A stretch of 64,000 nucleotides of DNA, taken from Opacimonas viscosa (GTDB lineage Bacteria > Pseudomonadota > Gammaproteobacteria > Enterobacterales > Alteromonadaceae). The stretch spans positions 62,001 through 126,000 of the forward strand of contig NZ_JANATA010000002.1 in NCBI RefSeq assembly GCF_024199005.1, in the 5' to 3' direction. Below are positions 56,938-64,000 of the stretch, piece by piece (position 1 is the stretch's first letter; each line of letters opens with the position of its first letter). Position numbers and translations under genes: made by a program. Below the pieces are notes generated by a model. It did no database searches, was not told the DNA's origin, and saw only the letters and a list, made by a program, of their open reading frames with translations.

Positions 56938-59900
56938 ATGGATAAAAATCTCAGTAATTATACCCGTGACCCTATTGCAGCAGTAAGTGCGCATATTAAC
57001 CAATCAAAACCTCTGTTTGAAAGTAACCTCAAAGCCTTTCGAAAATCCATTCCAAGTCTATTACCTTTGGTTAAACAACCAAGCACAAAGTATGAAGTAT
57101 TTGCGCATGATGCATCGGATGGTGTTCAGCCGACAAATATTTTTACAATCAAAACTCAGCAATGCGTATACGGTTATCATGGTAAACAAAGTGTAGCTCT
57201 TCAATTTCAAAGTTTTATTGAAAATTTATCCGAATATAAGTTAGCGAATCGCCATATAAATACCGAACAATCCAGTGATGTGTGTGTCATATTGGGACTT
57301 GGTGCAGGCTGGCATTTAGAGCATATGCTTACGGCCAAAAAGTTCAAATACATTATTGTCTACGATACGCAAAGTGACATGTTAAATATCAGTGCCCAAA
57401 TTATTGATTGGACACATATTTTTCAGTTAGCAGAAGAGCAACAAACACAAATTTTCTTGCAGATCCCCAACAGCGGACAGCGTATTTCGGATGATTTAAA
57501 AGAGTTGCGTCAACAATGTGTTGTGGGTGATGTCTACATCTATCAGCATTTTAATGACAAAGTATTTTGTGAGTTTATGGCAAGTGTTTTGTACCCAGAA
57601 TCTGTGTTGGATGATATCGATGATAGTTTTTATCCAAAATATTCAGCAGGTGACCGAAATACGTTGCAGCTACTAACATCTTCTAATGATAAGTTTCAAA
57701 AAAATATAGCCACGTTTAATAACGAGATTGCTAATATTGCTCAAACATACCACCAGTATACTCCTAAACAATGGACGCCTTGTATTATTGATGGCGCATT
57801 TAACCTGATTGATCAATCTACTCACGTGCTTTTGTTTGATTACCTGCACGCTAAAAGTAGTGAACTCAATGTGCAAAACTTTATGACTGATCCGCATAAA
57901 GATGAGTTGATTATTAATATAAAAAGCATCAAACATATCCATTACTTGCATCATCAAATGAATCAAAAAATTGGACAGTTAATTGATGGGGAACTTGTTG
58001 AAAAAAACATATTACCCGAAGTGATTGAGTCTTTTATTGTCTATGGATTGGAAGTAGGGTTTTGTTTTGAAGCGCTCACTGCCAAATTAACCATCAAAAA
58101 CTTGATCATCTGTGAAAGCGAATTGGATTTTTTCTACGCTTCATTATATTTTGTTGATTGGGCCAATATATTGGAACGTTGTAAAAAAGATGATGGGCAT
58201 ATTTATTTTAATATCGGGGATAACGGACAACATCTGATTGATGACTTTAATCTACAGTTTCACAAGATCGGTCAACATAATTTAGCCCAAACCTATTTTT
58301 ATAAACCTTACCCGAATGTACATTTAGATGAGATTTTTAATGAATTAAGGGATTCATTGCGCTCAGCACTTATCCTAGGGGAAAATGCGGATTATTCACT
58401 GCATTGTCTGGCACATACCCAAGAAGGAATTAATCGCGACTTACCGATATTAGCTGTGTCAGATTCTCAAGAGCACAAACAAACGCCGGTTTTTATTATT
58501 GGTAATGGCCCCTCGTTGGATAATGCTATCTCCGAAATACGAGAAAATGCCGACAATGCAATCATCATATCCTGTGGCACGGCTTTGTCTGCACTATTGA
58601 ATTATGGTATCAAACCCGATATTCATGCTGAGGTCGAAGCTAATATGGCATCTTACTGCTGGATTGTAAGAAATAGTTCAGCAGAACAGCGTGCTGGTAT
58701 ACATTTTATTTCTTGTAACGGCGTGCATCCTGATACGGTTGATTTGTTTGATATGTCTTTTCTTGCGGTCAAAGCTGGAGAGTCAGCTAGTCATTATTTT
58801 TTTAAGGCGTATCCGCAACTGCAAAAATTACATCATGCGTATCCAACAGTCAGTAACTTTGTTTTGAGTTTTGTGCTGGCTGCAGGGTTTGAAAACGTCT
58901 ATTTACATGGCGTTGATCTTGGCTTTATCAACAAAGAAAATCATCATTCTAAACAGTCAGGGTATTATTCAGACGGCCAGGAAATAACGAATTTTGTCGC
59001 AGACAATGCAGATACTTTGAAAGTGCCAGGAAATTTTCTACAACAGGTCGAAACCAAGTTTGAATTTAAGTTAGCTGTAGATACTATGCGGGATCTACTC
59101 AAAGCATATAAAGGAGTTGTAGTTTATAACACCAGTAACGGCGCGTTTATTCCCGGGACTTTTCCCTTGCAACCGGATTTATTAATGATCCCTAACAGCG
59201 ATAAAAAAGCGGTGCTCAACACTTTTTTTGACAGCCAATTTATTAAACCTTCTTCGCTTAAGCTCAATGCTAAAATTGATGCCCCCCTCTCTGCATCGTT
59301 GTTAAAAGAGTTTGTCATTGAACTGCCTTTGCAGCATAGGTCTATGTCTAGTTTTATTGAGGATTTACGAGCTAAACAAGTCAAGCTTGTTAAAGAACAC
59401 AGTATTGCCTTGTATTGCTTGAATGGAACATTACAAGGTTTCTTAGCCCGTCTACTTAAACATGCATACTGTTTTGATGATACTCAATTACTTGGTACGA
59501 TTATTGACGCGTGGAACCATTTTATTTACGAATTAACGGCTAGAATAGATGATCCAGAAGGACTCCCTTTTGACACGACATGTGCCCATCCAGAATTTGT
59601 CGCACAAAAGTTGTTAAAAGAATACTATGTTGATAGTACTCATCAACTACAAATATTTTGTTGCGATTCGCCAGTGGCTGAAGTACTCGAAGATTTAATC
59701 AGTTTTTATCAACTTGACCACGCTATCTCAGTACATACGAATGCGTCAGATGTACAAGAGAAATTCAAAACACTATTCGTGGTGAATAGTAAAACACGCG
59801 AAATCAGTGCTGAGTTAAGTGATACAAAGGATAATGAGAATGTCGTGTTTTATTATCAATGCCACTCTAATAGCCAAGAGGGCAGCTACCAGACACGTAT

Positions 59901-60222
59901 CATCGACCCAGAAAATGCAGCATTTACTCACCGAGATACGAATCAACTTTTTTTGAAATTATTGACGATTATGGCGCACCAAAGTATTGCGGAGTGGGTT
60001 ATGATTAAATCAAGTTATTCAGCACAACTCACGGATATTGTATTCCCTCGAATACCTGCACAACAGACTGAATATCGTTATGACTCATATTGGTTTTTAT
60101 TTATAAGCTCAAAGACGTTATCCCGCAAGCAACAAAAGTTGACTGCAGGTATGAGGCTGCAAAGAGTTTTTAGTAAATTTACTCATGCAGATATAAGGCT
60201 ACCCAACGATACTAAAAAGTAA
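56938..60222 (+). CDS. Large Maf-type motility-associated glycosyltransferase (DUF115) candidate
   Basis: 1094-aa cytosolic protein. The DUF115/MptE-like core lies at about 515-700, with VFIIGNGPSLDNAISE, KPDIHAEVEA and LHGVDLGF. Maf proteins of this class transfer nonulosonic acids such as pseudaminic acid to flagellin, and the gene sits in the flagellin-fliD-fliS cluster. The N-terminal half has two related segments, about 112-214 (VCVILGLGAGWHLEHMLTAK) and 363-475 (ESFIVYGLEVGFCFEALTAK). Both are followed by DW-x-(N/H)I and a NSGQ/DNGQ motif, so this is an internal duplication. Typical Maf proteins are around 600-700 aa. Donor sugar unknown. Confidence 0.8.
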   Translation: MDKNLSNYTRDPIAAVSAHINQSKPLFESNLKAFRKSIPSLLPLVKQPSTKYEVFAHDASDGVQPTNIFTIKTQQCVYGYHGKQSVALQFQSFIENLSEYKLANRHINTEQSSDVCVILGLGAGWHLEHMLTAKKFKYIIVYDTQSDMLNISAQIIDWTHIFQLAEEQQTQIFLQIPNSGQRISDDLKELRQQCVVGDVYIYQHFNDKVFCEFMASVLYPESVLDDIDDSFYPKYSAGDRNTLQLLTSSNDKFQKNIATFNNEIANIAQTYHQYTPKQWTPCIIDGAFNLIDQSTHVLLFDYLHAKSSELNVQNFMTDPHKDELIINIKSIKHIHYLHHQMNQKIGQLIDGELVEKNILPEVIESFIVYGLEVGFCFEALTAKLTIKNLIICESELDFFYASLYFVDWANILERCKKDDGHIYFNIGDNGQHLIDDFNLQFHKIGQHNLAQTYFYKPYPNVHLDEIFNELRDSLRSALILGENADYSLHCLAHTQEGINRDLPILAVSDSQEHKQTPVFIIGNGPSLDNAISEIRENADNAIIISCGTALSALLNYGIKPDIHAEVEANMASYCWIVRNSSAEQRAGIHFISCNGVHPDTVDLFDMSFLAVKAGESASHYFFKAYPQLQKLHHAYPTVSNFVLSFVLAAGFENVYLHGVDLGFINKENHHSKQSGYYSDGQEITNFVADNADTLKVPGNFLQQVETKFEFKLAVDTMRDLLKAYKGVVVYNTSNGAFIPGTFPLQPDLLMIPNSDKKAVLNTFFDSQFIKPSSLKLNAKIDAPLSASLLKEFVIELPLQHRSMSSFIEDLRAKQVKLVKEHSIALYCLNGTLQGFLARLLKHAYCFDDTQLLGTIIDAWNHFIYELTARIDDPEGLPFDTTCAHPEFVAQKLLKEYYVDSTHQLQIFCCDSPVAEVLEDLISFYQLDHAISVHTNASDVQEKFKTLFVVNSKTREISAELSDTKDNENVVFYYQCHSNSQEGSYQTRIIDPENAAFTHRDTNQLFLKLLTIMAHQSIAEWVMIKSSYSAQLTDIVFPRIPAQQTEYRYDSYWFLFISSKTLSRKQQKLTAGMRLQRVFSKFTHADIRLPNDTKK

Positions 60223-60227
60223 TATAG

Positions 60228-60268
60228 CATCCATGTTGGGTATTGTTTTTTATACCGTGGATGTTTTT
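60228..60268 (+). terminator. Terminator after the Maf-type gene
   Basis: CATCCA/TGGATG stem with inner GTAT/ATAC pairing and a T run. An alternative ACCCAAC/GTTGGGT stem (60200-60241) overlaps it. Confidence 0.6.
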
Positions 60269-60579
60269 TGGTTGATTAAAAAATGTTCGCCTGAAAATTG
60301 GCGTATTTTACTGTAAGAAATTGACTGTTGCTTTGGAATCAAGAGCTGCAGAGGGAAATCGGCAATCTCTTACAAAATAATAAGCGTCACCATCGTCAAA
60401 AAATCTGCTACTACGTCAAAACTTTGTTATACTTCTCAATAATGTTGCTCTAAGTACTAAGACAAAGGATGTCTTGCTGTTGAATTTTGAGTTTTCTTGA
60501 TAAGCAGTAAAATATTATGTATTTAGATTCTAACTACACCAGAAAGAACGACAGTCAAAACCAAGATGGCAAGGATGCT
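60269..60579 (+). promoter_or_regulatory. flrA upstream region with extended -10 promoter
   Basis: TGT-TATACT (60425-60433) looks like an extended -10 for sigma70, consistent with flrA heading the hierarchy. No sigma54 or sigma28 element and no other gene were seen in this 311-nt stretch. Confidence 0.4.
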
Positions 60580-62022
60580 ATGAAAGACTTTTTAATTATT
60601 AGTGACGATATTTCTCGTCGCCAAAATTTATCCACTATTGTAAATTTTTTAGGTGAAAATTGCCGAACAGCAGAATTCGGTAAAGCCATTGATTTACTAA
60701 AAGTTGGAGCAGAGCTTGAAGGTGTCATTATTGATGCTACAGATGTCTCACTAGCCTTGGATGTATCAGAAAAATTCCCCCTTATTCCTTTTGTGATTGT
60801 CGGTTCTAAACCAGATCATCAGTCAATTGTGCCCAATATTATCGGGGAGTTAATCGAGCCAGTTACTTATCCTGCATTAACTCAAATGCTGGAAAAATGC
60901 AGAAGCCATTTAATGAACCGTCCCAAGAAATCACGCAAAACGTCTAAAACCATTTTGTTTCGTTCTTTGGTTGGTGAAAGTCAGCAGATCCAACATGTAA
61001 GAAGACTTATTGAGCAAGTAGCGCCAACTGAAGCGAACGTGCTTATTTTGGGTGAATCAGGGACTGGCAAAGAAGTGATTGCTAGAAATATTCATTATAT
61101 GTCACCACGTAAAGATCAGGCGTTTGTTCCTGTTAATTGTGGTGCAATTCCTGATGAACTCTTAGAAAGTGAGTTATTTGGCCATGAGAAAGGCGCTTTT
61201 ACAGGTGCGGTATCTGCTCGAAAAGGACGCTTTGAACTCGCCGAAGGTGGGACACTATTTCTTGATGAGATTGGTGACATGCCGTTACAAATGCAAGTTA
61301 AATTGTTGCGTGTGTTACAAGAGCGAACTTTTGAACGCGTGGGTGGTAATAAATCCATTAAATGTAATGTACGGATCCTAGCAGCTACGCATAGAAATCT
61401 TGATAAAATGATCGAGGAAGAAAGTTTTCGTGAAGATTTATATTATCGATTAAATGTATTTCCGATAGAAAGCCCATCTCTGAAAGAACGCGCGGGTGAT
61501 ATTCCATTATTGTTACAAGAGTTAATTGCTCGTCTAGAAGGACAGGGACAAAGAACTGTCCGTTTTACACAAGGTGCCCTAACTTCTTTATCCCAATACA
61601 AATGGCCGGGCAATGTAAGAGAATTATCAAATTTGGTCGAACGTTTGGCGATATTGTTTCCAGCACAAGTGGTTGATGTGTTTGATTTACCAACAAAATA
61701 TCAATGTGGCGAGCTGCCAACAACCCAAACGGTTGAAACAGAAGCGGCGCTAGAAAAACATATGATCAATGAAGTCTTTGCCGGTCGTCACGTCACTGAG
61801 TTTGCCGATGAGATAGAGCCAGCTGGTATTCCTTCAGCAGGAGCTGCGACATTACCGACCAATGGCGTGAACCTTAAAGAGTATTTGTCAGAATTAGAAA
61901 TCAACTTAATTCAACAAGCGCTTGAGCAACAAGAATGGGTGGTGGCGAGAGCGGCAGATCAACTAGGGATGCGAAGAACGACTTTGGTTGAGAAAATGCG
62001 TAAATACGAAATCAATAGATAA
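60580..62022 (+). CDS. flrA: Sigma54-dependent flagellar master regulator FlrA/FleQ
   Basis: Enhancer-binding protein that starts the polar-flagellum cascade. The frame opens at 60517, but ATG 60580 follows SD AAGGA and gives the family N-terminus [10 protein letters not shown] (480 aa). Domains are a receiver-like FleQ domain (1-110) and an AAA+ domain (128-365). The latter has Walker A GESGTGKE (158-165), the sigma54 loop GAFTGA (205-210) and Walker B LFLDE (226-230). A Fis-type HTH is at the C-terminus ([20 protein letters not shown]). FleQ homologues bind c-di-GMP. Confidence 0.95.
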   Translation: MKDFLIISDDISRRQNLSTIVNFLGENCRTAEFGKAIDLLKVGAELEGVIIDATDVSLALDVSEKFPLIPFVIVGSKPDHQSIVPNIIGELIEPVTYPALTQMLEKCRSHLMNRPKKSRKTSKTILFRSLVGESQQIQHVRRLIEQVAPTEANVLILGESGTGKEVIARNIHYMSPRKDQAFVPVNCGAIPDELLESELFGHEKGAFTGAVSARKGRFELAEGGTLFLDEIGDMPLQMQVKLLRVLQERTFERVGGNKSIKCNVRILAATHRNLDKMIEEESFREDLYYRLNVFPIESPSLKERAGDIPLLLQELIARLEGQGQRTVRFTQGALTSLSQYKWPGNVRELSNLVERLAILFPAQVVDVFDLPTKYQCGELPTTQTVETEAALEKHMINEVFAGRHVTEFADEIEPAGIPSAGAATLPTNGVNLKEYLSELEINLIQQALEQQEWVVARAADQLGMRRTTLVEKMRKYEINR

Positions 62023-62048
62023 TAAAAGTTCTTATTTATCAATAGTTA

Positions 62049-62074
62049 AACCACCTTTTTTAGGTGGTTTTTTT
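62049..62074 (+). terminator. Terminator after flrA
   Basis: AACCACCT (62049-62056) / AGGTGGTT (62062-62069) stem with TTTTT loop and T run. Confidence 0.9.
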
Positions 62075-62077
62075 ATT

Positions 62078-62093
62078 TGGCACAGTAACTGCT
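62078..62093 (+). promoter_or_regulatory. Sigma54 promoter of flrBC
   Basis: TGGCAC-N5-CTGCT with exact GG-N10-GC spacing, one mismatch from consensus. FlrA would be the expected activator. Confidence 0.8.
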
Positions 62094-62102
62094 TTGTTAG
62101 GT

Positions 62103-62124
62103 AAACGGCAAATAATTGCCGTTT
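62103..62124 (+). other. Perfect hairpin in the flrB leader
   Basis: AAACGGCAA / TTGCCGTTT, 9-bp stem with an ATAA loop, at the predicted 5' end of the flrBC mRNA and 17 nt before the flrB ATG. It may stabilise the 5' end or limit translation. Confidence 0.6.
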
Positions 62125-62141
62125 AATTGACAAGGGTATTT

Positions 62142-63203
62142 ATGCTAGCGCAGATCATTCCAAACAATCATATTTCTTCCTTATCTATTGAGCAACATGC
62201 TGCAATTTTTGCATCTATGCCCGATGGTTTATTGGTACTTGATAGTAGAGGGGTCATTATAGAAGCGAATAGTGCAGCTCATTCTTTATTAGATACAATA
62301 TTGTTGAATCAACCGTGGCGAGAAATTATTCATAGCTGTTTTATGCCAAAAGCGTCAGATGGTCATGAGGTTTCTTTACGTAATGGCAAACTCGTCAAAG
62401 TAGCGACTAGCCCTTTACAAGGTAGCATAGGACAGCTAATCGTCTTGACGGATTTAACAGAAACTCGTCAGTTACAAGCCAAAATTTCTCATATGCAGCG
62501 CTTGTCTTCGCTAGGACAGATGGTTGCTAAATTAGCACATCAAATACGCACCCCATTATCCGCTGCTTTGTTATATGCCGAAAACCTCAATGGCGATACA
62601 AATTCTTCAAATTTACAGCAACGTTTTAGTCAAAAGCTTTTAGCTCGGTTGAAAGAGTTAGAAATGCAAGTCAACGATATGTTGGTCTTTGCCAAAAGTG
62701 GGCAGCAACCATTAGCAAAAACATTTTCAGTATTTTCTTTGCAGCAACAAATTGACAGTAATATGGCGGGGATTTTAGCTAAACATAAAATAGCACTCAC
62801 GTTTGATGTTCCTGCTATGGATATTCATTTATTGGGGAATCAAGATGCGATTGCTGGCGCATTACAAAATATTCTGCACAATGCTGTTCAGGTTTCAGCA
62901 ATGGGTGACACTGTTACCTGTGTCATGTCAGTCACTCCAGAGCACAACCTACGGGTGACTATTAGCGATAATGGACCAGGCTTAAAACCCGAACACATTC
63001 CTCAGTTGTTTACCCCCTTTTATACTACGAAAACTCATGGAACAGGTTTAGGTTTAGCGGTGGTTGCATCTGTTATACAAAGTCACAAAGGGACTATTCG
63101 TGCCAAAAATAAACCGAATAATGATGGGGCTGAATTTATCTGTACCTTACCGTTAGCCACTAATGTCACCATGCATAAACAATCTCAGGAGTCGTTAAAA
63201 TGA
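62142..63203 (+). CDS. flrB: Flagellar sensor histidine kinase FlrB
   Basis: Cytosolic kinase that phosphorylates FlrC. ATG 62142 with SD AAGGG is chosen over an upstream TTG. The 353-aa protein has a PAS domain (18-105) and the H box LAHQIRTPLS with phosphorylated His133. The ATPase domain has N box LQNILHNAVQV, G1 ISDNGPGLKPEH and G2 GTGLGLAVV. There are no transmembrane segments. It overlaps flrC by 4 nt (ATGA). Confidence 0.95.
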   Translation: MLAQIIPNNHISSLSIEQHAAIFASMPDGLLVLDSRGVIIEANSAAHSLLDTILLNQPWREIIHSCFMPKASDGHEVSLRNGKLVKVATSPLQGSIGQLIVLTDLTETRQLQAKISHMQRLSSLGQMVAKLAHQIRTPLSAALLYAENLNGDTNSSNLQQRFSQKLLARLKELEMQVNDMLVFAKSGQQPLAKTFSVFSLQQQIDSNMAGILAKHKIALTFDVPAMDIHLLGNQDAIAGALQNILHNAVQVSAMGDTVTCVMSVTPEHNLRVTISDNGPGLKPEHIPQLFTPFYTTKTHGTGLGLAVVASVIQSHKGTIRAKNKPNNDGAEFICTLPLATNVTMHKQSQESLK

Positions 63204-64000
63204 AGCCAACAAAAATTTTAATAGTTGAAGATGATCACGGTTTACGTGAAGCCCTAGAGGATACCTTACTACTGGGGGGCTACACTGTTTTTTGTGCACA
63301 AGATGCCGAAGAAGCAATGATTGAGTTGAATAACTCTGAGGTGGATTTAGTCATTTCAGATGTACAGATGGGCAATATTTCGGGGATAAATTTACTAGCT
63401 AATATTACCAAAAAGCATCCTCAGCTACCGGTTATTTTGATGACAGCTTATGGCAATATTGATGATGCTGTGAAAGCTATTCGCATGGGGGCTGTTGATT
63501 ATTTGACTAAGCCTTTTGCGCCTCAGGTCTTGATTAATTTAGTCGACAAATATGCACCTATGCATAAGATTGACCAGTCGGAACCGATTGTTGGTGATCC
63601 CTCAAGTACCGCTTTACTCACATTAGCTAGGAAGGTTGCTCAATCAGAAGCTAATGTAATGATTACTGGGCCGTCAGGTTCAGGTAAAGAAGTGATCTCA
63701 CAATATATTCACCAGCACTCCAAGCGCAAGGCGCAACCCTTTGTTGCAATTAACTGTGCTGCGATCCCCGATAATATGTTGGAAGCAACTTTATTCGGGT
63801 ATGAAAAAGGCGCCTTTACTGGTGCGATTCAGGCTTGTCCAGGTAAGTTTGAGCAAGCTCAAGGTGGCACTATTTTGTTAGATGAAATTACTGAAATGGA
63901 TTTGTCTTTGCAGGCTAAATTACTCCGTGTACTACAGGAAAAAGAAGTCGAACGCCTTGGGGCCAGAAAAACCATAACGTTAGATGTAAGAGTGTTGTCT
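63200..64000 (+). CDS. flrC: Sigma54-dependent response regulator FlrC (partial, C-terminus outside window)
   Basis: Activates class III sigma54 flagellar promoters after phosphorylation by FlrB. ATG 63200 overlaps the flrB stop; 267 codons are visible before the right edge. The receiver domain has Asp11-Asp12, phospho-acceptor Asp54 (VISDVQMGN) and Lys104. The AAA+ domain has Walker A GPSGSGKE (157-164), GAFTGA (204-209) and Walker B ILLDE. The remaining AAA+ part and HTH lie beyond the window. Confidence 0.95.
   Translation, partial: MKPTKILIVEDDHGLREALEDTLLLGGYTVFCAQDAEEAMIELNNSEVDLVISDVQMGNISGINLLANITKKHPQLPVILMTAYGNIDDAVKAIRMGAVDYLTKPFAPQVLINLVDKYAPMHKIDQSEPIVGDPSSTALLTLARKVAQSEANVMITGPSGSGKEVISQYIHQHSKRKAQPFVAINCAAIPDNMLEATLFGYEKGAFTGAIQACPGKFEQAQGGTILLDEITEMDLSLQAKLLRVLQEKEVERLGARKTITLDVRVLS

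Overview
The window is chromosomal DNA of a marine-type gammaproteobacterium. Gene order, low-to-moderate GC and protein style suggest Alteromonadales, close to Glaciecola, Paraglaciecola or Alteromonas; this is inference, because no rRNA is present. About nine tenths is coding. No tRNA, rRNA, insertion sequence, prophage or CRISPR array was found.

Region 1 (1-25.3 kb) is a housekeeping block. glnD (C-terminus cut by the window edge) and map read leftward. Rightward run rpsB, tsf, pyrH, frr, uppS, cdsA, dxr, rseP, bamA, skp, fabZ, lpxA, lpxB, rnhB, dnaE, accA and tilS, followed by a CPA2 cation:proton antiporter. Translation factors, UMP kinase, undecaprenyl and isoprenoid precursors, CDP-diacylglycerol, outer-membrane protein assembly, lipid A and fatty acid synthesis therefore lie together in one conserved envelope cluster. 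The notable deviation is that lpxD, normally between skp and fabZ, is missing; the gap holds a hairpin.

Region 2 (25.3-33 kb) carries a PspB-like membrane peptide, tadA, mltF, purL, a tiny signal-peptide gene and smrA.

Region 3 (33-64 kb) is a polar-flagellum locus: flgT/flgP (divergent), flgN-flgM-flgA (leftward), cheV-cheR, flgBCDE, flgFGHIJ, flgKL, four flagellin paralogues, flaG, fliD, fliS, a FliT-like gene, a very large Maf-type flagellin glycosyltransferase candidate, and the regulators flrA, flrB and flrC (cut by the right edge). Sequence-level promoters fit the Vibrio-type hierarchy. FlrA has a sigma70-like promoter. Sigma54 (-24/-12) elements precede flgT, flgP, flgA, flgB, flgF and flrB. 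Sigma28 elements precede flgM, cheV and three of the four flagellins.

The least explained DNA lies between the flagellin genes. It holds long structured leaders and trailers, two different 19-20 nt elements each present twice, a terminator-ended structured RNA candidate, and a 19-bp tandem repeat array upstream of the first flagellin. These are the best candidates for something undescribed.
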